Shown one piece after another: positions 10,800 to 23,894 of a DNA stretch of 64,000 bases. The DNA lies in NCBI RefSeq assembly GCF_964355755.1, contig NC_092679.1, forward strand, positions 1,612,001-1,676,000, read 5' to 3'. How positions within the stretch are numbered: position 1 is the first letter of the stretch; the number at the start of each line of letters is the position of its first letter. The notes under the pieces were generated by a model, which was given only the letters and a program-made list of their open reading frames with translations, had not been told where the DNA came from and did not search any database. The translations under genes and the position numbers were made by a program. This DNA is from Antedon mediterranea (lineage: Eukaryota > Echinodermata > Crinoidea > Comatulida > Antedonidae).

Positions 10800-13700
10800 T
10801 CAAGATGCATTAGATGATGGTGGTCGGTTCTTTCCAAGACTCTTTATAACGGATGATGCTGGAGCCATGAGGACTTTGCGTGACAGACGCATTCTACCGC
10901 TGACTGGGTCACGACCAAAGTATTTCACGTGTATTTCTTGTCCAACCTCAAGTCCTAATGCACTTGGATGGCTAACCTTAAATAAAATTAAACACAAACA
11001 TAAATTTAAGAAATAAATTGTTGCTGCAATAAAAAAAAAGTAACTTTAGCCATGCAACCATTTAAACAATATTATAATATCAGCTATTTGATTACAAATT
11101 CTCACCTTTCTCTGGTCCAACTGTGAGACATGTAGCAGTGAAGGCGTCATGGTAGGATACAGCTTTATCATTACACCACTCTCCCTATGTCAAGCATGTA
11201 AGACAAACATAATCAAATTGTGTTTAGTAATGTGTGAATCTACTACGATGTGTTATACTATAAGATTATGCAATCTTCATTATAAGTTTGTCCAAAGTAA
11301 TTTCTGTATCAACAATGTAATGGGAATATGACTTTCAACAACATAAAAAGATACTGTTTTCTATACAGTATTCTTTTTACAGATACTGTAATATGATAAT
11401 AAAAAACTTCATACCTAATTTCATTGATTGTAGCTGTGTAAACGCCACCAAATTCCAAGTTTGGTTCTCTCTGTAACCAAAACAAAAGAAGTAATACACA
11501 GATATGAATTTGAAAAAAAAACTACAGTACAACAAATCACAATTTAAAATACAACTTAATTCTCACTTACATCATCTACTAACAGTTTTTCAATTTTCAG
11601 TTTGGCCTCATCCATTGCAACAGGGGAGGGTGCAAACACTTGGAAGTTGGTCTCATCAAGCTGTGTAATAGTAATACCAGTTTCTGCCCGTAACTTCTTA
11701 AGGTTGTAACCCCCTGGTCCTACAAAGTGGGATCTTCTTGCTATTGGTACCTCTAATGTTTCTGTGCAATAGTTGAGTTGATAAAATAAACATATGTTTC
11801 TATAGAATTTGAATTGTACTGTTTCTTAAGCTCTGTCTATACTATTGTGATGATCACTAAATGTGATGTGCCTATATGGACATGATGATGTCATATCACC
11901 ACCATATTTGGACATATCACTACCATATTTGGGTACATCACACTTTTTTTGTCAAACTAGTTTGATAGTGTAGACAGTGCTTAATAAACTCACTGACCAG
12001 TAAATGGACTATTACTCACTGACCTGTAACTGGACTATTAGCTTTCCTATCACTTCTAGGTTTGCTAATGACGTCACTCATAATTTTGATGATCTCAGAC
12101 TTAGCATGGGTTCCTTGTTGAACAGCCTCAGCAATTAACTTCATTGGAATTGGGAGTTTAAAATCTGCCTACAACACACAAGAATAAAAAAAAAAGATTA
12201 AAATAAACATTTACAAAGAGTAGAGTTCAAGTCCAACTTGACGGAGGTTCAGATCATGTTGATGATCTTTAGAGGGCGCTGTGCAGAACCAACAAATATA
12301 AAAAAAAGTCATACTCGCCTGTAATGCTGTAATTCCTTTTTTGGTTCCAGCTAATTTAAAATCCATATCACCCATGAAGTCTTCAATACCCTTTAAAACA
12401 AACAAAAAATTAATTATAAAAGAAAGTATACGAGTAATTAATAAATGTATTATTTGCGAAAAAAAAAATTAGCATAAACTAACCTGCTTGACAGTCTCTT
12501 ACGAAAAAGAAGTGATTGTTACAACATGAAATGAAGGCCTACTACTGTATTGTAATAAATAAATGTCTTACCAGAATATCAGTTAAAATTTTGTATTCTT
12601 CAATCTCGTTAGATTCCTCGTTAACGTTGGTCATTAAGCCAATGGCAACACCAGCGACTGCGTTTGATATTGGCACACCTATAATTAATAATTGATAATA
12701 ATTGACACGCCTGGGAACAAAGTGTGCATACAGTACACAAGAAATAAAGTTAGTGGTTGTTTTAGAGGCCACATAGGAATGCCTGAAACCGGTAAGTTCT
12801 AATGTCAAAGGCTGTGCTTAATCAATACATTTTCTTATTCTTCTAATGTAAGTTCTCAAACAATATCTAAAGCACTGTCTATATTATCAAACTTTATGTG
12901 ACAAAAAAATGTGATGTGGGCACAAACTAGTTTGATAGTGTATTCAGAGCTTTAGAAACTGATATTCTTACCTGCATCCATCATAGCCAAAGTACCTCCA
13001 CAAACTGACGCCATTGATGAGGAACCTAGAACAAGGAAACAATCAATAAAATAATAGGTTTCAGATTTTCTTTGTAGGACAGAAAAATAAGCTAAATCAA
13101 AATATAAAACTAAAATATAAATAAAACCCATTCACTGTCTTACCATTGGATTCCAAAACTTCTGACGTTAGACGAATCGTAAACGGGAAATCTTCTGGCA
13201 CCACAGACTTTAAAGCTTTCTCTGCTAAATTACCTAAAAAATAATTTTTACAAAAATAAATAATGTATGCAACATCTTATGTCTCTTACACAACAGCCTA
13301 TTAAAGAGTTTTAAAAACTGATCAAACAAAACTTACCATGACCTAGCTCCCTTCTTGACCCAGATTTGACCCGTCCTATTTCATTGGTTGCATAAGGTGG
13401 AAACTGCAAATTGAAACGACAAACATGTTTAACACTCAAATTGGACTATAATGAATCTAAATATTTACAGTATTTACATATTATTATATTTACAGTATTT
13501 ACATATTCCTTGCTTACCTCATAATGCAACATAAAATTCTTTTCCTTTACTCCACTAAAATAAATTAAATATTAATTAAATTAATACTGTATGTAACATA
13601 GCACATTCATTCATTGTCATTCAATTGTTTTTAAATGTTTTATAACAAACAAAACTGACTTACTCTAATGTGTCTGACAGCGAGTTTGTCCGCAATGCCG

Positions 13701-16700
13701 ATTCTATTGAATCAAATGTAACTGTACACAAAACCTGAAAACACAAGAATATGTCAGAAAGAAAGAAAGATTATAAAGAACCATGTACTGTTATGGCATT
13801 TGCCAATTATTAGTACACAAACAACAGAATGACATGACAGACTGTTAAGCTCTGTCTACACTATCAAACTTTATGCAACAAAAAAATGTGATGTGCCCAT
13901 TTATGGACATGACGATGTCCTGTATCACTACCATATTTGGGCATATCACTACCATATTTGGGCACATCACACTAGTAGACAGACTGTTACCTGTGTTTGA
14001 CCGCGTTGAAAGATCGCTGAACCATGTAAAGGTTTGTACATATCAACCTGACAACATATATTGCGCAATTCATCTAAATTTCTACCATCACACCTGAATT
14101 CAATATATATAATGTAATGGTTAAGATCTATATCACATACACTACATGCTGGGGATCCAGTTTTGTTGAAATGGGGATGGTTTTTATATTTAAAAAATGG
14201 GGGTGGGGGAAGTGGCTTTTTTTTATTTGATGTTATATAAAAAGAACAAAATTATAGCACACAGCTAAAACAGTTTGTATTAAAAATTTTAAAAATGAGT
14301 TAAAAATCTATAAAAATACAACTATATTACAAAACAACTTTCAGGTCAGGACTGTAGTAGTATGACTGAAAATCAAGTCAGCAAAACTTTACCTCTTCAT
14401 ACACAACCAAATAAAACGGTACCTTGTAAATTTAAGGTGTTCATCTATAAGGTTGAAAGAAAGTTCAGAACCATCAATCAAATCTATTAACATAATCTCA
14501 CCTTTTATCTTCATCTAATATAAGATTGCGAAAGATTTGCTTGGCTAATGCATAGAAAGTTTCAGTTATTATATAGTTTTCTTCATCTGGAAATACCTCT
14601 GTTTAAAAATGAAAGAAATGTTAGTAAAGTATCAACAATTGAAAAGGGTTATTATTATAATAGAGGAAAAATATTCTAAAATAGTATTGAAAATGGCAGA
14701 ACATACCTGCAACTTCTTTAACAACTTCATCTCGTACTAAACTCAATGCATTGTCCCGTGAAAACTAAAAAAACACACATAAGAGTAAGTACCAAAGATG
14801 ATATCTAGTAAGTAAAATAAAAACATTATTTCTAATTGCAGAAAACAATATTTTAGTTTATTTTACTGGAACAAGATGTACAGTATGTAATTTTACTAAG
14901 ATGGAAATTAGTTTAACATTATAACAATTTGTTAAAAATTAAATTGAAAGAATTTTAAAACCTTATCATGAGAGTCATCTGAAAAAACTCCATAAATCCT
15001 ATCATTTGCCAACCTAAAAAAAATAAAAATTGACCTTATATACTTGATTAATCCAAACATTCTATTATTATTTTATTTAATAGTACTTACATTACATACA
15101 GTATTCTATCGGATTTGTAACCAGATTATAATCAACTAGAGAGAGGCAATAGTAAATTGGGCAGGAACTCTTTGAATTTTAGCTACAGTATGAATACATT
15201 TGAATTCACTCTCTAGTTAATCAAATAAACTCTTTGTAACATACTCTTTTATTTTTGTTTGCAGTGCCTCTGATGGCAGCATCTCTGTCTGCATCGTTCT
15301 CTTTTCTTTCCCATGATTCTTTGCAAGGTTCTCAATGGCTTGAATAATTGGCTGGCAACCTCTGACCCCTAGACGTACTCCTTTCAAAAAGTCACTCTGT
15401 AACATGTTTTCTGCACTTGCCTCTATCATAACTAAAACAGGAAATGGAAATTATTTTTAGATATTGAAATGTATTTGCATGGGATAGGTGATTTATCTAA
15501 CTAATGACTACTAATTGTAAACTTAAGCTTACAGTACCTACATTGCTCTTTTTAGAGCCTGCTACCACCATATTTAAATCGCTATTTTTTAATTCTTCTC
15601 TTGTTGGATTCAAGATAAACTCCTCATCAACTCTTCCAACCCTGACTGCTGCTATAGGTCCATTCCAGGGGATGTCAGATAAAGAGATGGCCGCAGAAGC
15701 TGCAAAGACACAAAACAATAAATTTAGCTCTGTCTACAGTACCAAACTATAGTTTGACAAAAAAAGTGTGATATGCCCAAATATGGTAGTGATTTGATAT
15801 CATCGTGTCAATATAATGGGCACATCACATGTTTTTTGTCACACAATGTTTGATAGTGTAGATAAAACTTCAGTTTTTTCTATTTTTAATTTTTTTTTTT
15901 TTTAAATGCACATTCTCAAGCAAGAGCAACTCTATGAAGGTCTGCATATAAATAAATTAAAAGCAATAACATACCAGCATTGATACTAATAACATCTGGA
16001 TCATTATAGCCATCAACAGCTAATATATTACAGATTATCTGAAATAAGAACATTTAAAAAGTACTTGATGTTAATATGTAAATGTGTAGCCAAAAAAGAT
16101 GTGTGATCAGTTGTCTTTTGTCTACACTATCAAACTTTATGCGACAAACAAATGTAATGATGCCCCATGATGTCATATCACTACCACATTTGGGCATATC
16201 ACTACCATATTTGGGCACATCACACTTTTTTGTCAAACTAGTTTGAAAGTGTAGACAGAGCTTTAGTATTTGTTTTTCAGTCTTAAGAAATAACCTTCAT
16301 TTTGTTCTTAATTATTAAGTATGAGTGCTCTAAATCTCATATATAATGAAGAATACATTTAAAGAAGATGCCTACCTGTGTATCGTAGGAATATCCTTTT
16401 GGAAAAAGAGGTCTGATGCAACGATCTGTAAAGCAGATAAATTTCACTGAATAACTGACTACACAAGTTTTGTGTAAGATAGTTAGAAATTCTAGATTGT
16501 AGAATGTATCACATAGCATGAGCACATCACATTAACCACTATCTTTTCCTTTAACATTCCTTCATATTAAGAAGGTAGAAATTACAATGTAAACAATAGA
16601 ATATTATGTTAAGTGATCTTTGGTAGCGAGAACAGGATGATCATCAGGCCTTAAATGAAAGACTTACCAATAAGCCTACTCGTCAGTATTTCATTGTCTG

Positions 16701-17775
16701 TTTGTCCCATTTCCCTTCGAAGATGGTTTGTAGGAATTCTCCCAGCTGCTGCTGCCTTCTCCCTGTAGTCAACCTGCAAAATGAGGATTACATTTTAATC
16801 CATAGATAATCGAGAATAATCTGCACTTAATCTGACATACAAACATGCTGCCACTGAGTGAATAATACTCACTGTTAAAGGCATGAATCCAGACTGCATT
16901 GGTTTTGTTTTACTTACTGCTGTCACTAAAACTGATGTCTCACCAATCTGTGAAAAAGTAAAGGTCATTTTTAGCAATTGTGTTAAGGTATAAAAACATG
17001 GAAATATGGGTTTTTTTTCATTTAGTTTTTCTGGAAGATTACAGAACAATAATCGTGGGTCAAAGACCTAAAATTATATTATACTATTAAAAAATGTTTT
17101 TTTAATTTTTTTAAACTTAAAATTTAATTATAAGAGGATACTTAATAATTTAATTTTCTAACATGAGATGTCGATGAAATTTGTTGACAGACTATTATCA
17201 TCGTATGTTAGCGCTTTCCTGTTAAAAAAATTACCTGAACAACAGCTCCTCCATTTGCAAATCTTGCTAGTCTTCCAGAAGAAATCTTAATTGTCCTGAA
17301 AAGTAAACTTATTTTCAGCACTGTGACTCTGGTTAATAATAATATTGTCACAGTTGGCACACATATTAAAACAAAAAATTTATAATTTGATAATAAGTGG
17401 TAAATTTGCTTGCTAATATTTCATGTTTAATATATTGGTATTATTTAAACTTAAATCCACGTGTTTGGTACTGCATGCTTCTGACATTGACTATTTGTTA
17501 CTAGAACCTACCTTCCAGCATCCCACACATGTCAAGTACTTACTACTCTATCTACACACGTCACGTACGTACCTATCGCCAACTTTGGCCTCCGTTTCGG
17601 AAGAATCCCCTGAAACATCCCATGATGTTACATAATAATAACGTTTACTTTGTTGAATCAAACCCGCATTCTTTATACATCTCCCGATATTACACGATCG
17701 GTGACTAAATAACCGAAAACCATAATTCATGTGTTGTAAATACAACGAACATTTCGTTATCATGGAGGCAGCCAT
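10800..17775 (-). CDS. PNPT1: Polyribonucleotide nucleotidyltransferase 1, mitochondrial (PNPase), complete
   Basis: Exons in order: 17775-17573, 17295-17235, 16947-16873, 16773-16668, 16425-16376, 16038-15975, 15699-15538, 15431-15231, 15013-14961, 14764-14707, 14598-14502, 14093-13991, 13734-13664, 13554-13518, 13403-13337, 13233-13144, 13025-12972, 12678-12572, 12390-12319, 12168-12024, 11761-11571, 11470-11415, 11184-11106, 10976-10800; 792 aa (human 783). Residues 1-52 are basic with almost no acidic residue, fitting a mitochondrial presequence. First RNase PH domain about 68-200 ([11 protein letters not shown]); helical linker; second RNase PH domain from about 376 (CDGR), with NGSSSMAS near 500 and GDMDFKLAG at 560-568. 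D557, D563 and K565 match the catalytic residues of bacterial PNPase. KH domain with GPGG at 640-643; S1 domain about 695-765. It degrades RNA phosphorolytically in mitochondria. The start codon lies within AAGATGGCTGC, a YY1-like context. Confidence 0.96.
11826..11984. mobile_element. Family A miniature element with TTAA at both ends
   Basis: Left border TTAAGCTCTGTCTA and right border TAGACAGTGCTTAA. Two perfect CCATATTTGG boxes. PNPT1 intron. Confidence 0.92.
12868..12955. mobile_element. Family A miniature element, internally deleted
   Basis: Both ends are present but the CArG-containing core is deleted, leaving about 88 bp. PNPT1 intron. Confidence 0.88.
13845..13989. mobile_element. 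Family A miniature element abutting the PNPT1 exon 12 donor
   Basis: Left border TTAAGCTCTGTCTACAC, two perfect CCATATTTGG boxes and a shortened right end. On the minus strand its last bases supply most of the 5' splice site after exon 12 (which ends at 13991). Confidence 0.9.
15723..15871. mobile_element. Family A miniature element
   Basis: Both ends present, core with one CCAAATATGG. Only about 24 bp from PNPT1 exon 7 on its acceptor side. Confidence 0.88.
16116..16265. mobile_element. Family A miniature element
   Basis: Both ends recognisable, two core units (one perfect CCATATTTGG, one with an A/T to C change). PNPT1 intron. Confidence 0.9.
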
Positions 17776-19078
17776 CTTGTTTAATTGTAATCCTTGTTCA
17801 CAATAAAACACAATTATAATAAAATATACTTTTTTATTTTCGAGATAATATATCTAGATTACAGTAAAATTATTGCTTGTAATTTATATAATTTATTCTA
17901 TTTTTTTTATTCATTTGAATTGTGATTAAAATAAAAATATGACTTGTAAAATATACATAGAAAATACAATGATATGACACTTGTCAAATGTCAACATTTT
18001 TTAGGCCTACAGAGAGGTCACTCCTCGAAAAGTTGCTCTGATTTGTTTGATTAAACAGATTTTTAAAGAGTTTTTGATGTAAGATAAATTAGGGAACATT
18101 CAAAGGTACGTCCTGATATTATACTCTCTAATAATAATACTAGGATAAACTGATAAAGAATAATAAAGGACCTATTTAGTTAGGCTAGCCTCTCTCTCTA
18201 CTACTAGTAGGCTAGGGCCGCTAGGCTAGGCCTAGGCCTAGTCTCTATACTATAGGTAGGTTAAGCAGGGCTAGGCCTACCTAGTAGTAGTACTAGGCCT
18301 ATGTGCTAGGCCTAACTAAACTAGGCATTGCATACTATACTATAGCACATAGTGACATAGAGTAACCTACTAGGCCTAGACCTCTATTCTATTTATTCAT
18401 ATTGTTTAGACTGGTCTAGCTAGGCTAGCTACCTGTCGTCTGTAGAATGTCTTAGAGGTACATAATATTAATATCAGGCCTACTTATTTATTAGCCTTGT
18501 AATCTGTGTTATGTTAGTAGGCCTAGCTAATAATAAACCTCTTCAGTGAACATCTTTTAGTCTAGACTTGAAAACTATTTTTGGCTAGAAATGGAATCTA
18601 ATAGGCACTAGCCTAAACTATTTCCATCAAAACACCTTATTATATTATAATATATAAAGATATTGCCTAGTCTAGTTGAATCTATATAATAAATAAACTT
18701 ATTATTGTTTTATTGTTATTATTGGTTTTTTTTTCTTTCATTTCCATTTTTAATTAAATCAATTCTTTCTACAAACATCATGAATTATGATTTTTGTCTG
18801 GTTTGTAACAATAGAGAGTACTGCTGTGAATGGATAAAGACTGTATCATAATAGGTAATATTGTGAAAGTGAGCGTTTAAAGTCATTCATGTTATTTTTG
18901 TGTTAGAAAACCACCATTTTTAATGAAAATTATATTTGTTGAAAATTGTATATGCTACAATCATCATTAGACTTTTTGTTTAATAAAAAAATACAACAAA
19001 AACCAAACATATTTACCAAAGATACATATCTTCCCATCCACAGTAAACCTACTCTAAAACAACAACAATACAAAAAGT
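17776..19078. promoter_or_regulatory. Divergent PNPT1 / MSANTD3-like upstream region with a probable 5' non-coding exon
   Basis: The PNPT1 leader is at the left edge. For the plus-strand gene, a probable non-coding first exon ends near 18105 (TTCAAAG followed by GTACGT), and an acceptor (TCTTCCCATCCACAG) ends at about 19041, 37 bp before the ATG. The putative intron holds a dense cluster of AGGCCTA and CTAGGC motifs (18180-18540). Exon boundaries are inferred from splice motifs only. Confidence 0.45.
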
Positions 19079-20282
19079 ATGACGAGTGTTAATGAAAAAA
19101 AAAAATTTACCAAACAAGAGAAGGAATTTCTATTGGAATTAATCAACAAATACAAGGATGTAATAGAGAATAGAGAGTTGAAAATGATGGAGGAAAAGTG
19201 TATAGTTTGGGAAAACATTGCAAAAGAATACAATGATAGATTTCATTCAACGAGACGGTCTGACAGCCAATTACGCAAATTCTGGGCAAACATGAAGACT
19301 CGGGCAAAGAAAAGCTATTTGGATCACGTATATCGTAGTAACGAAGGAGAACCAGCCAAGGCTCTCCGCGACGAATATGCCACGATCATGCAGATATTGC
19401 CTAGCAAGTTCCCGGACAATGTAGTGTTTGCTCATTTCAAAGGTATTCTTTTATAATTTCAAAATAATAATCGATAATTTTAGTTGTTGCCATGCTATTT
19501 ATTGAATGCTTAATTTCTTCCAACTGATGGACATACAGTAAATGCACTGTACATTAATTATATGTGAAATAACTAAAACATAATGTAAAAATAGCCAACC
19601 TGTGCAATTGGTACTGGAACCTTTTATAGGTGTTTTCCACCTGTTGGTCCAGATCCTTCACTAACAGAGTTAGTGAGAAGTTGAATAAATAAAATAAATA
19701 AAATAATTTTTACAAACTACAAAGTGTCAAATTTTAATGATATAATACTTTGATTTGTTTGTAGCTGCTGATGCCAACATGTCCAGTAAAGAGTATGTTG
19801 TGATGCAAGAAGGTTGTGATAGTTCGCCAAAAAGAGATCAAGTTTTTTATGAAACAAATGAAACTGACGCGATGAAAACAGTTGTTCATGACAGAAACAA
19901 AGATCTGGTTATCATAAAAACAGAAGATGAGAATACTGATACTGAGATGGATGACTTTTTGGAAACGTCGTCTGATACTTCGTTGACTTCTCATTCTGGG
20001 AACAATATTACCGAGCAACCATCTTCAATCGATGAAGAACCAACTATTCAAATGCACAATCACATTCCGAATAAGAAAAACTGTTATTGTGAACAAGATA
20101 ATAAAACCCGTACTAAGAGAATCCAACTTTTAGAAGATAAAATACACTTTCAGGCAGAAAAACATAATAGAAAACTTCAGTTACTAAACAACCAAATAAA
20201 ACAAGCAGAAGAAGAACACCAATTAAAAATGTATTACTTGAAATTGAAATTAGAGAAATTAAGTAAAAAAAAATTACTTTAA
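19079..20282 (+). CDS. MSANTD3: Myb/SANT-like DNA-binding domain protein (MSANTD3-like), complete
   Basis: Two coding exons, 19079-19442 and 19765-20282, join in frame to give 293 aa (vertebrate MSANTD3 is about 275). Residues about 8-100 form a trihelix Myb/SANT-like domain (FTKQEKEFLLELINKYK; later LRKFWANMKTRAKK). An acidic serine- and threonine-rich linker follows. The C-terminal 75 residues form a charged helix with the phrase QAEEEHQLKMYYLKLKLEKL, closely resembling the AEEEH-containing end of MSANTD3, which is my main reason for this assignment over other SANT proteins such as NAIF1. Molecular role: likely a nuclear DNA-binding protein; the target is unknown. A poly(A) signal AATAAA lies at about 21069. 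SANT proteins of this kind can descend from Harbinger transposons, but the two-exon structure and intact frame look like a host gene. Confidence 0.85.
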
Positions 20283-21095
20283 ACTGTTATGTTATAATAT
20301 ACATTGACCAGAGGTGGATTTATGGGAAGCGGTTATGTTTATACTAGAAAGATACAAAGTAACATCATATCACTGCTTAATTTATTTTCTAAATTATAAA
20401 GTGATTTAGTCAATATCGTTCCTGGTTACCTGGATAAACTGACAATAGCCCTCTCTCTTGAGAGAGAATACAATTACGAAATGAAGAAAATCTGTTAAGC
20501 ACCCCTATCGGATTTCCTTTCATATCGCCGTGGTGTGTATATGTTTATTTATTATTAAAAGTCAAGATTACATAAAAATTGAATCAATTTTGGGTGGACA
20601 CAATTTGCATGATTCAACTTTTTTAATTAAGGACAAAATTGTTCATTACCTTAGGAATATTAAAGACCTGGTCCAAAACTGGTCTTTATTACACTATCAA
20701 AAAAATGTGATGTGCCCATAAATATAATGGACATGATGATGTCATATCACTACCATATATGGGCATATTACTACCATATTTGGGCACAAACTAGTTTGAT
20801 GGTGTAGTAGACAGAGCTTTAGGAAGAATTCCTCTGCTTTGTATTTGAGGTGTTTTGATCTGTTTAATACACACACCATCTAATCTTTGTATGTCAATTT
20901 AATATATTATCAGATTTATACAGTAGTTCAAATAACACCTGTTCCTAAGATTGTCTATAATTTTATACAATTGAAACTTTCCTGGGACCCTTAAAAGTAA
21001 AACAACCTTTTGCAGCTGTTTCTTATGGATATGTGAATGAACATTTGTTGTTAAATATTAAGTGCAGAAATAAACTCTGCAAAATACTGGAATTC
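20283..21095 (+). other. 3' UTR of the MSANTD3-like gene
   Basis: Non-coding stretch from the stop codon to AATAAA at about 21069, with GT-rich sequence just downstream. It contains one family A miniature element (20686-20822). The end point is inferred from the motif. Confidence 0.5.
20686..20822. mobile_element. Family A miniature element
   Basis: Left end degraded, right end intact (GACAGAGCTTTAG); boxes CCATATATGG and CCATATTTGG. In the MSANTD3-like 3' UTR. Confidence 0.85.
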
Positions 21096-23580
21096 CAGTG
21101 TTTTTATTTTAGGTTATTTTTCACTCTCTGATTTTATCAAATGAATGATAATAAAAAATGAAAGTTTATCTAAGACCTTCAAACGAATATGCTTTCATCA
21201 ATTTGTTTTTTTTATGTTATTGAACTTTCATATTATGTATTATATTGTAATTATATAACAAAAATTGTTTTAAAATAAAAAACAAATTCACTTAATCAAG
21301 CATGAGTATGTGTTGTTTATTATTCAAAGTGTTATTGTTGTAGTTCACATACATTATACATTTATACTTATAAGTACCTGTATTAATATACATTTGATTG
21401 TGTGTGGAGATTAAAATAAGCCAAATGTATCTAAATGCACAGAGGTATGTCTAGTATAATAACTTGTATGTAAATTTATTTGAATAAGTGAAGAATCTAC
21501 TAAGTTGTCTCTCATCCACATATCAATGACCTTTGACATCAATTTACCCACTATTCAATAATTAAAATTTGCTAAATATGTTAATGTGATGGCCTACCAC
21601 AGTCTTGATATTAGCTTAATGTTTCATGCATTTTAAGACCAAACTATACCTATTACTGTCTCGACCATTATACACTATACCTATTACTGTCATGGCCATT
21701 AGTGCCTATACAATCTCACATTTAAGAGTAAAGCGCAGGATTGGCTGTTTTGTATTTGTATCTGCTTTTTTCTGTCGCCTTAGTGACATTTAACTAGTGT
21801 TTCTTAACAGATTTAGGTTTATGCCAACTGATCTTGACTCAACAAGCTTATTGTGTATATTTTGCTAACTATATTGACAAGTGCTTTGTCCATTGTTGTG
21901 TATAATAGCACTGGTATTGTTAAACAGGATTGTAATATTTAAATCTATGGTAAGGCGTTGGTATATTGGATTACTATAAGTGTTATTCACCATACTGTTA
22001 GTCAGTTTATTACTAAAAATTGAGTGCCTTTTTTTTAGTACTTCTATTGATGTAGTTTCTGCATATTGACCAGTTGAACAGTTGTTGTTTACTATAAAGT
22101 CAGTATAATTTAAAGAAATTCTATTGTTATTAGTAGAGCAGAATAGTACACAGTAGTATACATACAGGTACAGTAGGTGAGTGTCAGCTGAAATAATATT
22201 TATATTTAATATATTTATTACTGTTGATTTTTGCATTTCTACTAAATGTACGATATAGGAAATGTTTTTTTTATGAAGCTCACTAGGTATGAGACTACTA
22301 CATCATTGTTGTGATTTGTCCTATGTTTTGGTTTCATATTTAATCAAATTTCATTTATGCTTAGTTATTGATCATTCACTAAGCATGACTCATCAAGATA
22401 GTAATTTATTCCTTCATAATGCGACCATGATGCAACTTATTTTAGAAGTAATCTTCAGTCAATATGCGATGCTCGGATGCAATTTCCAATGAATATCCAG
22501 TTTGATTTACAGTTAGTAGATGGTTTAGGTGTCTTAATAGTCTGTAAGTATCTTCCTAGAATATTCCAATTGCATTTTCTAAAAGAACATACCAGTAATG
22601 CAGACGAGGTCTGTATCTTTTTTATAGTGTTATTATGGTACAGTATCATTTTCTTTGTGTGTATCGCTGTGTGTGTCTCACTCAATATGTGTACCACCTT
22701 GTGTATAGGAGTGTCGCTGCATAGTCCCTAAATGTGACTCCCAAATTACTGTATGTCTTGTTAATCCATCAATAGGTGTGTTCTCGAGTTATTTTTTAAA
22801 GGACCGGTTTTGGTCTGTCTCCATACACACGTGGCATGTTTTGTGTTAGCATGATGTTTGTACCTTAGTAACGATACTATTAATAGCTAGATTTCCATCG
22901 CCACAGGGTTTCTGTCATGCTATCCGTTCTGTCTGCTGAAAGTGACTGAACTTGGCCTAAGTTCACCACGTTACAGCATCCAATAGGGAATCAGGAATGT
23001 CTTTGTTCATCAATGTTGTTGAGTAGGCCCAATAAGGTATTATAGATTCATACTTAATATTTAATCTTTTTTGTGGAGGTCATGTGGTTACTGTTTTGCC
23101 TTTTTAATTTTATTAACTTGTCAAAGAAAAACTTACACAATTACGCCTAATAAAAGATTGTACATTATTATATTATATAAAGTTTTTTAAAAAAATTATT
23201 AATTAATAGACGTATTGTAGTAAATAGCATCTTCTTTTTCTATTTATTGTAAAAAAAATGTATTATATTTAATAACCTCCAATATTAATAAGACATTTAA
23301 TATCATTTTATTTGTGTTTTACCTCGTAAAACATTCTGCTTACTAAAAAAACCTTTGTTGTTATTTTTGCATATCTTAGTACATTCCATACTTGACACTG
23401 GGAATTCCTTAGGCCTAAAGACTCAAATTACAATCACATTGCTGCCATATACTGCACAGTCTAAACTCAAGGTCCTCTCCAAGTCATACAAACTTTTTCT
23501 GTCTCCCATATTTTGCCAAACGTCACAAGTCCGAGTTTTGGTCATGTGACATAGTTTGGTGGCCAAGAGGATGTTTAGTC
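21096..23580. other. Intergenic sequence, no gene recognised
   Basis: AT-rich sequence between the MSANTD3-like and BTBD17-like genes. The short open frames here (for example near 21865-22236 and 22289-22731) have no domain, no splice context and AT-driven composition. No dispersed repeat from the families described here was recognised. Confidence 0.6.
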
Positions 23581-23894
23581 ACCAATCAAAATAGAGCGTT
23601 GACTTTCTGTAGACTATTCTTCCTGTGACCACTTTTGGAAATTGTTGCTTTTAATATTAAGGTTAGTTTTCCACAAATTGCCTCATTATCAATGCCTTTG
23701 TTTAGGACAGTGATTAGGATAGGGAATTCCACTTGATTGATACTGTATTTGTAAGCATTGTCTTTGTTTAGTGTTTGTAGTTTTTAGTCTCTTCTCCTGG
23801 CCACATCTATCTACCAGGGAATGTAGATTAGATTCTGTGTTGCTTGCTTAGTATTCTGCCACCATTCACTGAGGCGGTACCGGAAAACAACATG
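23581..23894 (+). promoter_or_regulatory. Candidate promoter and first exon of the BTBD17-like gene, possibly carrying the true start ATG
   Basis: ATG at 23892-23894 is followed directly by a consensus donor (GTATGT). Joined to the acceptor before 25070, it reads in frame through ten codons (TDPRVVGYRV) into the ATG at 25100. This would make the protein start one exon upstream (503 instead of 492 aa). The 5' limit of the exon cannot be seen. Confidence 0.35.

Noticed and set aside
13873-14097. 74-codon plus-strand frame with repeated TTIFGHIT
   Set aside because: Antisense reading of a family A element and PNPT1 exon 12.
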